NCBI GenBank assembly: GCA_019753285.1
Contig: JAIELD010000007.1
Span: 1-55,083, forward strand
From: Beijerinckiaceae bacterium
GTDB lineage: Bacteria > Pseudomonadota > Alphaproteobacteria > Rhizobiales > Beijerinckiaceae
Length of the DNA stretch: 55,083 nt
Direction of reading: 5' to 3'
Positions 18,131 to 27,934 of this stretch are shown here, piece by piece; the stretch's first letter is position 1, and each line of letters begins with the position of its first letter. The position numbers and the translations under genes were made by a program. Under the pieces are notes generated by a model that did not search any database, was not told where the DNA came from, and worked only from the letters and a program-made list of their open reading frames with translations.

Positions 18131-18634
18131 GTGGCGTTCATGCTTCTCATCGACGGTCAAAAACACGAGGTCACCGTCGTCCGCCGTAGACCGCAGCTCG
18201 TATTGCGGGTGAACGGGCGTGACCACGAGGTCAGAGGGCGAAGTTCGCCAGGGGTTGGTCGGCAGGCGCTCGTTATCGATGGCGACTCCGTCGAGTTCGT
18301 GCGCGCAGCGGCAGGAGAGTCGCAATTCCTGCGTCTCTATGGCCGAAGCGTCGAGGTCAAGCTGGCGGATGTCCGTGCAACGGGCGCAAACGCGGGCGCG
18401 GCGCAGGACAGCATCAAGGCTCCGATGCCCGGAGCGATCATATCGGTGCACAAGGCGGTCGGCGAAACGGTTTCGCGCGGAGAGACGGTGGTCACGATTG
18501 AAAGCATGAAGCTGCAAACCGCGCTTGTCTCACCGCGCGATGGTGTGATCGCGACGATCGAGCGGACGCTTGGCGACAGCTTCGAAAAGGATGAGGTGAT
18601 CGTGTCGCTCGAACCGTTGGCCGAGGAGGCCTGA
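18131..18634 (+). CDS. Biotin carboxyl carrier part of acyl-CoA carboxylase (alpha subunit, C-terminal half)
   Basis: This 167-residue protein holds the linking (BT-type) region and a C-terminal biotinyl domain. The biotinylated lysine is Lys127 in ESMKLQ, with the flanking PMPGAI and GVIATI turns present. A GTG start at 18131 lies nine bases after GGAGG and could support reinitiation. It is in phase with the preceding biotin carboxylase frame, separated from it by TAG and one GCG codon. Added together the two parts give about the usual alpha-subunit length. It would carry carboxybiotin to the beta subunit encoded three bases downstream. Confidence 0.85.
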   Translation: MAFMLLIDGQKHEVTVVRRRPQLVLRVNGRDHEVRGRSSPGVGRQALVIDGDSVEFVRAAAGESQFLRLYGRSVEVKLADVRATGANAGAAQDSIKAPMPGAIISVHKAVGETVSRGETVVTIESMKLQTALVSPRDGVIATIERTLGDSFEKDEVIVSLEPLAEEA

Positions 18635-18637
18635 TCG

Positions 18638-20245
18638 ATGCGCCGGATACAATCCCTGATCAACGTCTCCAGCGCTACCTTTCGGCGCAACGATGCGCAT
18701 AACCGGGCAATCGTCGCGGCGTTTCGCGAGAAGCAGGAGGCGGCGCGCAGCATCCGGCCAGCGCGAGACCTTGAACGGCTTGCCAAGCAGAAGAAGATGA
18801 GACCGCGCGAGCGCGTCGAAAAGCTTCTCGACCCTGGCACGCCATTCCTCGAACTCTCATCGCTTGCGGCCAATATGGCTTATGGCGGCGACTCGCCATC
18901 GGCGAGCGCCATAGTCGGCATTGGTGTGGTCTGCGGCCGGGAAGTGATGATCCGGGCCGATGACCCGACGGTGAAGGGCGGTGCCTGGTATCCGCTGACG
19001 GCGAAAAAAATTGTCCGCGCACTCGACATCGCAATGGAGAACCGGCTGCCGGTTGTGCATCTGTGCGACTCGGCTGGTGGCTTCCTGCAGCTGCAGTCCG
19101 AAGTTTTCCCGGACAAGTACATGGCGGGACGAATTTTCCGCAATCAGTCTTTGCTCTCGAAAATGGGCGTGAAGCAACTCGCGCTCGTGATGGGGCATTG
19201 CACGGCGGGCGGTGCTTACATTCCGGCACTCTCCGATTATAACGTCATCGTGCGCGGCACGGGAGCGGTGTTTCTCGGCGGCCCGCCATTGGTGCGCGCC
19301 GCGACGGGTGAGGACGTCACCGTCGAGGAGCTTGGCGGGGCAGACATGCACACGAGCGTCTCGGGCACTTGCGATTATGCTGCTGCCGATGAGGACGAGG
19401 CCATCCACATAGGTCGCGAAATCGTTTCGCAGTGGGATCGCCCCGGTAAATGGAAGATCCAGCAAGATGAGCCGGAAGATCCTGCCTACGACCCGGCAGA
19501 GCTCTACGGCATCGTGCCCGATGACATCAAGACGTCATTCGACATGCGCGAGATCATCGCCCGCATCGTCGATGGAAGCCGTTTTCATGAGTACCAGCCT
19601 CACTATGGCACCACGCTCGTCTGCGGTTACGCCAATATCTGGGGCTACAAGGTCGGGATCCTCGCCAATAACGGTGTGCTGTTTAACGATTCTTCGCTCA
19701 AGGGCGCGCATTTCATCGAGCTTTGCAATCAGAACAACACGCCACTGGTTTTCCTCCAGAACATCACCGGCTACATGATCGGCCGCGAGTACGAGCGCCG
19801 TGGCATCACCAAGGATGGTGCCAAGATGATCATGGCGCAGAGCTGCTCGCACGTGCCAAAGTTCACGGTGATGTGCAACGGCTCCTTCGGTGCGGGCAAT
19901 TACGGCATGTGCGGCCGGGCGTTCGACGGCCGGATGCTGTTCAGCTGGCCCAATCATCAGATCGGCGTCATGGGTGGCGATCAGGCCGCCAACACGCTTG
20001 CCGAGGTCAAACTCAATCAGATGAAGCGCAATGGCGGTACGGTCGACGAGCGCGAGATCGAACGGCTGTGGCAGGAAACGCGGAAAGCCTATCAGCAGCA
20101 ACTATCGGCCTACTACGCGACTTCCGAATTGTGGGATGACGGCATGATCGATCCGGTCGATACGCGCAATGCGCTTGGAATCGCGATTTCCGTATCGCTG
20201 AATGCGCCGCTCGGGCAGCCGGGCTATGGCGTGTTCCGATTCTGA
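18638..20245 (+). CDS. Acyl-CoA carboxylase carboxyltransferase (beta) subunit, methylcrotonyl/geranyl-type
   Basis: A 535-residue carboxyltransferase, the usual length for 3-methylcrotonyl-CoA and geranyl-CoA carboxylase beta subunits. It starts with the family N-terminus (RRIQSLINVSSATFRRND). The crotonase-like oxyanion loops are CTAGGAYIPALSD at about 188-200 and SFGAGNYGMCGRAF in the second half. It transfers carboxyl from biotin to the gamma-methyl carbon of a 3-methyl-2-enoyl-CoA. Some residues near the acyl pocket differ from ordinary methylcrotonyl-CoA carboxylase as I remember it (QSEVFPDKYMAGRIFRNQ), so the substrate may be longer than methylcrotonyl-CoA. Confidence 0.88.
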   Translation: MRRIQSLINVSSATFRRNDAHNRAIVAAFREKQEAARSIRPARDLERLAKQKKMRPRERVEKLLDPGTPFLELSSLAANMAYGGDSPSASAIVGIGVVCGREVMIRADDPTVKGGAWYPLTAKKIVRALDIAMENRLPVVHLCDSAGGFLQLQSEVFPDKYMAGRIFRNQSLLSKMGVKQLALVMGHCTAGGAYIPALSDYNVIVRGTGAVFLGGPPLVRAATGEDVTVEELGGADMHTSVSGTCDYAAADEDEAIHIGREIVSQWDRPGKWKIQQDEPEDPAYDPAELYGIVPDDIKTSFDMREIIARIVDGSRFHEYQPHYGTTLVCGYANIWGYKVGILANNGVLFNDSSLKGAHFIELCNQNNTPLVFLQNITGYMIGREYERRGITKDGAKMIMAQSCSHVPKFTVMCNGSFGAGNYGMCGRAFDGRMLFSWPNHQIGVMGGDQAANTLAEVKLNQMKRNGGTVDEREIERLWQETRKAYQQQLSAYYATSELWDDGMIDPVDTRNALGIAISVSLNAPLGQPGYGVFRF

Positions 20246-20249
20246 AGCG

Positions 20250-20858
20250 ATGAGCAGCGCGATCCGTTTCTATTTCGACTTCGCCTCGCCCTACAGCTAT
20301 TTCGCGTTGCGGCCGCTGGAAGCGCTTGCCAGGCAGCATGGCCGGACGATCGAATATCGGCCGGTGCTGCTCTGGGCGGTGCTCAAGGCGCATGGCATCG
20401 GCTCGCCATTCGAAGCTCCAGTCAAGCGCGATTACTATCGCGTGGACATGGTCCGCTCCGCATCGTTTCACGGCGTGCCTTACATCCACCCCGAAACGCT
20501 GCCGTTTTCATCCCATCACGCTGCTCGGCTCTATTACGCGCTCACGTCCAAACGTCCTGAAGCGGCGAGGTCGCTTACGCATTCACTGTTCGACGCCTTG
20601 TTCGTGCGGGGAGAAGATATCTCGACGCCGGAAGGGCTCCGGGCGCTGGATTTTGGTGAGGGCTGCGATCCAGCAGCCATAAGCGAGGCGATAGACGGAG
20701 CGGTCGGGCGTCAGCGTCTCGCGCAGGCCGTCGATCATGCTATCGCCGATGGAGTCTGCGGATCGCCCTACATTATCTTCGATGGCGAAGGATTTTTCGG
20801 ATCCGACAGGCTGCCGCAAATCGGGTGGCGGCTCGCAGGTTCTGCGATGCGCGCATGA
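20250..20858 (+). CDS. 2-hydroxychromene-2-carboxylate isomerase-like DsbA-fold protein
   Basis: A 202-residue protein of the DsbA/kappa-GST superfamily. It opens with IRFYFDFASPYSYFALRPLE, where the Ser of ASPYSYF is the usual glutathione-contacting residue, and ends with GVCGSPYIIFDGEGFFGSDRL, the typical cis-Pro loop and substrate segment. There is no CxxC redox motif, so it is isomerase-like. Characterised relatives use glutathione to isomerise aromatic catabolites. It starts five bases after the carboxyltransferase stop and ends the operon. Its role in branched acyl-CoA breakdown is unexplained. Confidence 0.85.
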   Translation: MSSAIRFYFDFASPYSYFALRPLEALARQHGRTIEYRPVLLWAVLKAHGIGSPFEAPVKRDYYRVDMVRSASFHGVPYIHPETLPFSSHHAARLYYALTSKRPEAARSLTHSLFDALFVRGEDISTPEGLRALDFGEGCDPAAISEAIDGAVGRQRLAQAVDHAIADGVCGSPYIIFDGEGFFGSDRLPQIGWRLAGSAMRA

Positions 20859-21133
20859 GCCGTAGGAACATCGCGAAGCGGCCTTAGAAAGCGCGGTGAG
20901 GCCTGGCCGTAAAGTGAACTGCTTCAGAGCACGGAGCGACGACTGGTCGGCATCAAATCGCGCTGAAGCCGCGTCGCGTCCAAGGCGCCGCGATGAGGGC
21001 CCTGATTAGTCTCGACAACGCCTAAAAAGCCTCACAGGAAATCGCCGAAAAATCTCACCGAACGATGCTTAAAATGGGTGTATCTCGGTACGAAAACCAG
21101 ATTAAACCAGCAATAACAAAGCTCTCGGAGAAA

Positions 21134-21208
21134 TGGCTGGGGCGCCAGGATTCGAACCTGGGCATGGCGGAATCAAAATCCACTGCCTTACCGCTTGGCT
21201 ACGCCCCA
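21134..21208 (-). tRNA. tRNA-Gln (TTG)
   Basis: On the minus strand, a 75-base cloverleaf with acceptor arms TGGGGCG/CGCCCCA, discriminator G and an encoded CCA end. The D-arm reads AGCCAAGCGGTAAGGC, and the anticodon loop TTTTGAT gives anticodon TTG (glutamine). The T-arm has GGTTCGAATCC. Confidence 0.95.
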
Positions 21209-21396
21209 ATCTGCGCAGTCATGCGCCAGAGGCGCATGCCAACGTTAAACGCGTACATAGACAAAGGCGGGCAGGGCCGCAACCCGCCAAATCGATGCAG
21301 GGCGGCGCATGCCGGGATCGTAGAGACAATTCGTTCGATGCAGCGCTCCAACGGCCTTGCGGAGCGGGAGCCATATGAGTATGGTCCCGCCCGGTT

Positions 21397-21473
21397 CGGA
21401 GTGTAGCGCAGTCTGGTAGCGCACGTCGTTCGGGACGACGGGGTCGTAGGTTCGAATCCTATCACTCCGACCA
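21397..21473 (+). tRNA. tRNA-Pro (CGG)
   Basis: A 77-base cloverleaf with acceptor arms CGGAGTG/CACTCCG, discriminator A and encoded CCA at 21471-21473. The anticodon stem GTCG/CGAC encloses loop TTCGGGA, giving anticodon CGG (proline). The T-loop is GGTTCGAATCC. Confidence 0.95.
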
Positions 21474-21564
21474 ATTCTTTCATTCCCGCTTGTTCGACAT
21501 GATTTGGCTGAGGGCGCACGCCATTGAGCGCAAAGAGGCTCGGTAGACCCCAGCCTTGCTGTCT

Positions 21565-23316
21565 TCAATTGTGCAGCCAGGCTGGCGGCCTCTTGTCGTG
21601 ATGGCCGGTGCATGCCGCATCAACGCAAGCCAGCAGCGACCCCAATTGAAACCGCCGCCCTGTGAGGCCGGGACCATAATGGGCGTATTTCGCTGAATTC
21701 GTCATGATCGCCCGGGTCCCTGCCGGAATAATCGGCTCGGTGATCATGCACCAGCATGTGTCCGTTACGAACGTTGCGCCGAAGGCTTCCAACTCGGCTG
21801 CGAGCCCTGCGTCCGACGCCCGGGCGAGCACGGATCGCCCGGTCGTGATGATGAGCGATACGTCCCTGTGCTTCGTCCGGCCACGGCAGAGCGTGGCGAG
21901 CCGTTCGACTTCCGTGTAGGAGAAATGCGGGTTGCCCAAAGCCACCAACTCCACCGCCGGCTCCACCGCGCCGTTCAGCGTGTCCCACGTCTCTCTCAGG
22001 TCCTGCGGAGCGACCGTGATCGATTGCAGCTCGCAATCGGGTGCGGAGGGGTCCGCTTTTCGGCCGGCTTCCGGCGTCACGCCATCGAGATGGAACATCG
22101 GAGCACTCGACGTCGTCGCAAAGGCGGCGCCGAATGCTTTGAGATCGTCGAGGCTCGGCGAAAACCGCTGAAGGCCCGTGACAATGGGTATGCGCGGACC
22201 TGCCAATTCGCCGATCCGATACCCGAGCAGGGGGTAGAAACTGTCATCGATGGTCTCGAACCCAGCCAAATCGACACGCAGCGTTGCCCGGCGATTGGCC
22301 TCTACATGCGGGCCCGCAAGCGGCGCACGGCCGGTGAGCGCGATGCACGCGTCGAGGAGGTCGGGGTATTTCATCGTCCGTGCGCCGAGCACGCTGTTGG
22401 CGAACACGACGGCGTTCGACTCCGACCAGGCTATCTGCTCGCCGGCTCCGGGCGCGGTGTCGAGGAGGTAAGGCGCGCAGGTGAAGGTGGGGCGCGCTCC
22501 CATGTCCACATAGGTGTCCGCGAGGCGGCTCGCCGGTTCGCCGAAAGCAGGCTCCAGCCCTTGCGCGCGCCAGCCTTCGCGGTCGACGGAAATGGCGTTC
22601 AGCGTCGTCGGCACGGCAACGCGCCCGCCAAGCTCACGAAGGCGCTCCGCGAAGGCGAGCGAAGCCGGGCCGGTATAGATGCAGGCGTCGATATGCACCT
22701 GGCTCACATCGATCAAGCGGCTCGCGCCTTGCAGCCGGGCGATATCGAGGATGATCCGCATGGCCGAGCGGACGGCCTCGCCGTGCCGGCCGTCAAGCCT
22801 CGCCTTGTCGTTTTCGCTAAGCGCAACCTCCTGGCCGAGCTGCGGCGGGCTTCGATGAGAGCCACGGTCATGGTCCGAAATTGCATCGCCGCCGTCGAGC
22901 CAGACATGGTGGCCGTCTATGCTTGCCCATTTGGCCTCGCGCGCCATCGCAAAATCGTCGGGCGACAGCGTGACGACGGGGATGGACCGGCCGAATAGCT
23001 CCCGTGCGACGAGCACACCGAGCGTCAGAATATCCTCCTCGCGTTCGAACAACATCGCCGCCGGCGCCATTCCGTTGAGGAGAAGCTCCAGCATCACGCC
23101 GCTCGCGGAGCAGGAGCCCCGGCCGCCAGGCATGACGAGGATGCGCCCTTCGATGCGCTCGCCGGCGAGCGGGTGATGGCGATCGACGATCATACTCGTC
23201 TGAGGGTGAACTCCGCCCCAGAAACTGAGCTCGACGTTGGTTGAAAGGACGCTACCGGACGCCGTGCCGCCGACCAGGGCCGTTCCGATCAAGGGGCTTT
23301 GGTGTTGCTGGTCCAT
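21565..23316 (-). CDS. Aconitase X (AcnX), fused DUF126-DUF521 dehydratase
   Basis: A 583-residue protein joining the small swivel domain (about residues 1-135, with PGGRGSCSASGVMLELL containing the likely catalytic Ser) to the large catalytic domain (about 180-575, with TDTCWCMITEPIIP carrying cluster-ligand cysteines). Characterised AcnX enzymes are iron-sulfur cis-3-hydroxy-L-proline dehydratases or mevalonate-5-phosphate dehydratases; bacterial single-chain forms are usually the former. The ATG at 23316 follows AGGAAAGG. No proline racemase, reductase or hydroxyproline transporter lies beside it, so the substrate is not confirmed by context. It is downstream of the AidB-like gene on the same strand. 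Confidence 0.85.
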   Translation of the reverse strand: MDQQHQSPLIGTALVGGTASGSVLSTNVELSFWGGVHPQTSMIVDRHHPLAGERIEGRILVMPGGRGSCSASGVMLELLLNGMAPAAMLFEREEDILTLGVLVARELFGRSIPVVTLSPDDFAMAREAKWASIDGHHVWLDGGDAISDHDRGSHRSPPQLGQEVALSENDKARLDGRHGEAVRSAMRIILDIARLQGASRLIDVSQVHIDACIYTGPASLAFAERLRELGGRVAVPTTLNAISVDREGWRAQGLEPAFGEPASRLADTYVDMGARPTFTCAPYLLDTAPGAGEQIAWSESNAVVFANSVLGARTMKYPDLLDACIALTGRAPLAGPHVEANRRATLRVDLAGFETIDDSFYPLLGYRIGELAGPRIPIVTGLQRFSPSLDDLKAFGAAFATTSSAPMFHLDGVTPEAGRKADPSAPDCELQSITVAPQDLRETWDTLNGAVEPAVELVALGNPHFSYTEVERLATLCRGRTKHRDVSLIITTGRSVLARASDAGLAAELEAFGATFVTDTCWCMITEPIIPAGTRAIMTNSAKYAHYGPGLTGRRFQLGSLLACVDAACTGHHDKRPPAWLHN

Positions 23317-23472
23317 GAGCCTTTCCTGGCATCGGAGGGTCATCGGTCGATCGGAGTGCCCGGCAAGGCGCCCGGTTGAAGCGCCAACCGACACTAAGGC
23401 AGATGCTTCTGCGTTTCACCATGTCTTCGCCTGCGATAGCGGGCTCATTCCGGACGTCATCCGTCCGAATCG

Positions 23473-25125
23473 TCAGTTCGTGACACGCGCCCGATCGATA
23501 ATCGATTGCGCGGGCAACATGACGCCGCTGCCGCCGAACGCGCCGTGCCGTCCGCTGCCAAGCCGCGTTGCGCAGAAGGCCTCCGCCACGTCGGCCGGCG
23601 CATGCCGCAGCATCAGCATCGCCTGGAAGGCGTTCGCCATGTCCTCCACGACGGAGCGGGCGGAGGCCTCGTCCCGCGTGAGCTTCGGCAGGCTGTCAGC
23701 AAGACCGCCGACCGCTGCGTCGAGCCACCGGTCGAAGCCTTTCACGGTGTGCAATTCCTGGAGAAACACCTCGGCTGCCTCGGGGTCGGAGCGCAGGGCG
23801 CGCGCCACATCGAGGCAGATGACGTTGCCGGAGCCTTCCCAGATGCCGTTGAGCGGCGCTTCGCGATACAGCCGCGCCATCAGATGATCCTCGATGAAGC
23901 CGTTGCCGCCATGGCATTCGAGAGCTTCGGCCACCACCGCCGGCGTGCGCTTGCAGGCCCAGTATTTCGCCATGGGGATCGCCACGCGCCCCAGCCGCTG
24001 CTCGGCCTCATCGTGCGCATCGAGCGTTGCCGCGAGCCTGAGGCCCATCCACATCGCCGCCTCCGCTTCGAGAGCGAGGTCGGCGACAACCTGCGCCATC
24101 AGCGGCTGATCGACGAGCCGACGCTGAAAGGCGACGCGATGGCTGACATGATGGATCGCCTGGCTGACGGCTTGACGCATCAGCCCCGCCGCGCTGATCG
24201 CGCATTCCATGCGGGTGAGATGGGCCATTTCCAGAATGGCTCGGATGCCTCGCCCTTCCTCGCCGATGAGCTCGGCTTCTAGACCATGGAATTCTACCTC
24301 GGACGAGGCGTTGGAGCGGTTGCCGCATTTCTCCTTGAGGCGCTGCAGCTTAAGGCGATTGCGCCGCCCGTCCGGCAGCCAGCCTCTGGCGAGAAAGCAG
24401 GAGATGCCGTTCGGCGTCCGCGCGAGCGTCAGGAACAAATCCGACTGCGGCACGGAAAAGAACCATTTGTGTCCGGTGAGCAGCCAGAGGGAGCCGGGGC
24501 CGTTGTCCGCCGAAGCCGGTTTGGCCACGGTCTGCGTCTGGCGCAAATCCGAGCCGCATTGCTTTTCGGTCATCGCCATCCCGACGGTGAGGCCGCTCTT
24601 GCCTTCCGCGACGCGCTGGCGCGGATCGTGGCGGTCGCTCAAAATCTGCGGCTTCCATCGATCGAACAGGTTCGGCGCGTGCCGGAGCGCCGAAACGGAG
24701 GCGAATGTCATGCTGAGGGGACAGCAGACGCCGTTCTCCCCCTGATTCCAGAGGTAGGAGAGGATGCCTCGCGCGACATGCGATCCGCGCCGGGGCTCGG
24801 TCCAGGCGAGCGAATGCGCCTCGCTGCCGAAGGCTAAGCTCATCAGTTCGTGCCAGGCCGGATGGAAGTGGACCTCGTCGATCCTGTTGCCGAAGCGGTC
24901 GTGGGTTCTCAGCTCCGGCGGGCTCCGATTGGCGTCGCGGGCAAGTTGCTGGACATGGGCGGAGCCGACGATCCCGCCGGTTTTCCGCAGGCGGTCCTCG
25001 GCCCAATCCGCCCCGAATGCGCGGCAGGCCTCGCGCAGCGCCATGTCGTTCGAGAAGAGATCGACATCGGCCAGCGTGCCGGACTGGTTGTAGACGTCAT
25101 GCGTCGCATAGCCGGCGTTATCCAT
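23473..25125 (-). CDS. AidB-like acyl-CoA dehydrogenase family flavoprotein
   Basis: A 550-residue protein with the AidB architecture: an N-terminal extension containing GSEAHSLAWTEPRRGSHVARG, the FAD loop MTEKQCGSDLRQTQT, and the C-terminal YREAPLNGIWEGSGNVICLD that is nearly diagnostic for AidB. The E. coli protein (541 residues) is induced by alkylating agents, binds DNA and has weak isovaleryl-CoA dehydrogenase activity. The start ATG 25125 is preceded by GGGAGG. No ada gene or other alkylation-repair gene is nearby, so a repair role is not supported here. An acyl-CoA role is equally possible given the catabolic surroundings. Confidence 0.85.
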   Translation of the reverse strand: MDNAGYATHDVYNQSGTLADVDLFSNDMALREACRAFGADWAEDRLRKTGGIVGSAHVQQLARDANRSPPELRTHDRFGNRIDEVHFHPAWHELMSLAFGSEAHSLAWTEPRRGSHVARGILSYLWNQGENGVCCPLSMTFASVSALRHAPNLFDRWKPQILSDRHDPRQRVAEGKSGLTVGMAMTEKQCGSDLRQTQTVAKPASADNGPGSLWLLTGHKWFFSVPQSDLFLTLARTPNGISCFLARGWLPDGRRNRLKLQRLKEKCGNRSNASSEVEFHGLEAELIGEEGRGIRAILEMAHLTRMECAISAAGLMRQAVSQAIHHVSHRVAFQRRLVDQPLMAQVVADLALEAEAAMWMGLRLAATLDAHDEAEQRLGRVAIPMAKYWACKRTPAVVAEALECHGGNGFIEDHLMARLYREAPLNGIWEGSGNVICLDVARALRSDPEAAEVFLQELHTVKGFDRWLDAAVGGLADSLPKLTRDEASARSVVEDMANAFQAMLMLRHAPADVAEAFCATRLGSGRHGAFGGSGVMLPAQSIIDRARVTN

Positions 25126-25206
25126 CTGGGCCTCCCTCGAGCCGACGCTTCGTTGCACGCATCATGAGCGCAGAAGGCGGCGTGCCGCAACCGGGAGAAC
25201 GACCGC

Positions 25207-26559
25207 TCAGACCTTGACGTCGTGCGGAGCCATGCCTGCCGTGCCGAAGATGCGGCGATAGCGCTCGACCTCGTCCGCCGGCCCCGTAGCCTTCAATGGA
25301 TTGTCCGAGAGCTTGACGGTCGGGCGGCCATTCGCCTCCACCGCCTTGCAGACGAGCGAAATCGATTTGAGGCCAGGATGGTCGGTGGCGGCGCAGCCGG
25401 CGAAATCATTGGTGAAATTCGTGCCCCAGCCGTAGGCAAGGCGGACGCGATTGCGGAAATAGGTCGCCGTATGCTCGATCGAGTCGATGTCGAGCCCGTC
25501 GGAAAGAATGATCAGTTTCTCTTCCGGGTTCTCGCCGTTGCGCGCCCACCACTGGATCAACTCGTCTCCCGCCGTGATCGGGTCCTTGGAGTCGGGGCGC
25601 GCGCCGCTCCACGAGGCGACCCATGCCGGGGCTTCCGTGAGGAACGAGGTGGTTCCATATGCGTCGGGGAGCAGGATTTTGAGGCCGGGCGCGTAGATTT
25701 CGTTCCAGTCCTCCAGCACCTTGTAGCGCGAGTTCTTGAGCGCCACGTCGTCTTCCGCCAGCGCGGCATAGACCATCGGCAGCTCATGCGCGTTGGTACC
25801 GATCGCCTCAAGGCCAAGCTCCATGGCGAGCCGAACGTTGGAGGTTCCGTTGAACGACGCGCCGAGACCTTCCATCAGCGCCTCGCAGCACCATTTTTGC
25901 CAGAGGAAGCCGTGCCGCCGGCGCGTGCCGAAATCGCCAAGCGTGAGCGGGCCGCGATCCCGGATGGCGCGCAGACGCTCCACCTTCGACCACAGCTTAG
26001 CCTTGCCGCGCGAATAGAGGATGTCGAGCTCGAACCGGCTCATCGTCTTCAACGCCGTGCGGGCGCGCAGCTCGTTGATGATGGAGAGGGCTGGAACCTC
26101 CCAGAGGCTGGTCTCGGCCCAAAGACCGTGAAAGCGCAGGGTGAATTGGCCGTCTTCCTTGGTCAGCTCGTATTCGGGCAAGCGGAATTTCGAGAACCAT
26201 TCGATGGTGTCCGGCGTAAACATGGCAAGTCGGCCATAGAAGGTGTTCCCGCGCAGATAGGTGATCTCCTGCTGGGTCAGACGCAGCGTCCGCGCATGAT
26301 CGAGCTGCCTGCGCAACTCGCCCTCGTCGATCTCCTCCGCGATGCGGATCGAGCGGGTGCGGTTGATGAGGCTGAAGGTGACCTTGGTGCGTGGATGCTT
26401 CTTCAGGATCATCTGCAGCATCAGGAGCTTGTAGAAGTCCGTGTCGAGCAGCGAGCGGATGATCGGGTCGATGCGAAACGTATGGTCGTAGGCGCGCTTT
26501 GCGAGGTCCAAACGATGCTCCTCAAGACCGGGGGATGCGATCCGCCCGTTGGCGCTCAT
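25207..26559 (-). CDS. pncB: Nicotinate phosphoribosyltransferase
   Basis: A 450-residue enzyme that makes nicotinate mononucleotide from nicotinate, PRPP and ATP in the NAD salvage pathway. It begins the fold with [16 protein letters not shown] at about 37-52. The autophosphorylated histidine is probably His258 in [10 protein letters not shown], with [10 protein letters not shown] just before it, and a PRPP-phosphate region lies in the C-terminal half ([27 protein letters not shown]). It is somewhat longer than the E. coli enzyme, mainly at the N-terminus. There is no ribosome binding site before the ATG and a -10-like hexamer lies seven bases upstream, so the transcript could be leaderless. 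Confidence 0.93.
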   Translation of the reverse strand: MSANGRIASPGLEEHRLDLAKRAYDHTFRIDPIIRSLLDTDFYKLLMLQMILKKHPRTKVTFSLINRTRSIRIAEEIDEGELRRQLDHARTLRLTQQEITYLRGNTFYGRLAMFTPDTIEWFSKFRLPEYELTKEDGQFTLRFHGLWAETSLWEVPALSIINELRARTALKTMSRFELDILYSRGKAKLWSKVERLRAIRDRGPLTLGDFGTRRRHGFLWQKWCCEALMEGLGASFNGTSNVRLAMELGLEAIGTNAHELPMVYAALAEDDVALKNSRYKVLEDWNEIYAPGLKILLPDAYGTTSFLTEAPAWVASWSGARPDSKDPITAGDELIQWWARNGENPEEKLIILSDGLDIDSIEHTATYFRNRVRLAYGWGTNFTNDFAGCAATDHPGLKSISLVCKAVEANGRPTVKLSDNPLKATGPADEVERYRRIFGTAGMAPHDVKV

Positions 26560-26565
26560 GCCATG

Positions 26566-26595
26566 ATTTTATCGGGCATGACAGTAAAATTGCAA
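26566..26595 (-). promoter_or_regulatory. Candidate pncB promoter, possibly leaderless
   Basis: On the minus strand, TTGCAA (26595-26590), 18 bases, then TAAAAT (26571-26566). The expected start site is at or next to the A of the pncB ATG at 26559. The 189-base region up to pobA (26560-26748) shows no other clear element. Confidence 0.3.
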
Positions 26596-26601
26596 TCATG
26601 A

Positions 26602-27930
<1,329 letters not shown>

Positions 27931-27934
27931 AAGC

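Noticed and set aside
16607..18517. A 636-codon minus-strand frame across the carboxylase genes
   Set aside because: It is antisense to the biotin carboxylase and biotin carrier genes, has no ribosome binding site or recognisable domain, and is explained by codon bias.
20859..21564. tRNA pair as an attachment site for a genomic island
   Set aside because: No integrase, direct repeat of a tRNA end, or mobile gene is visible around the tRNAs.
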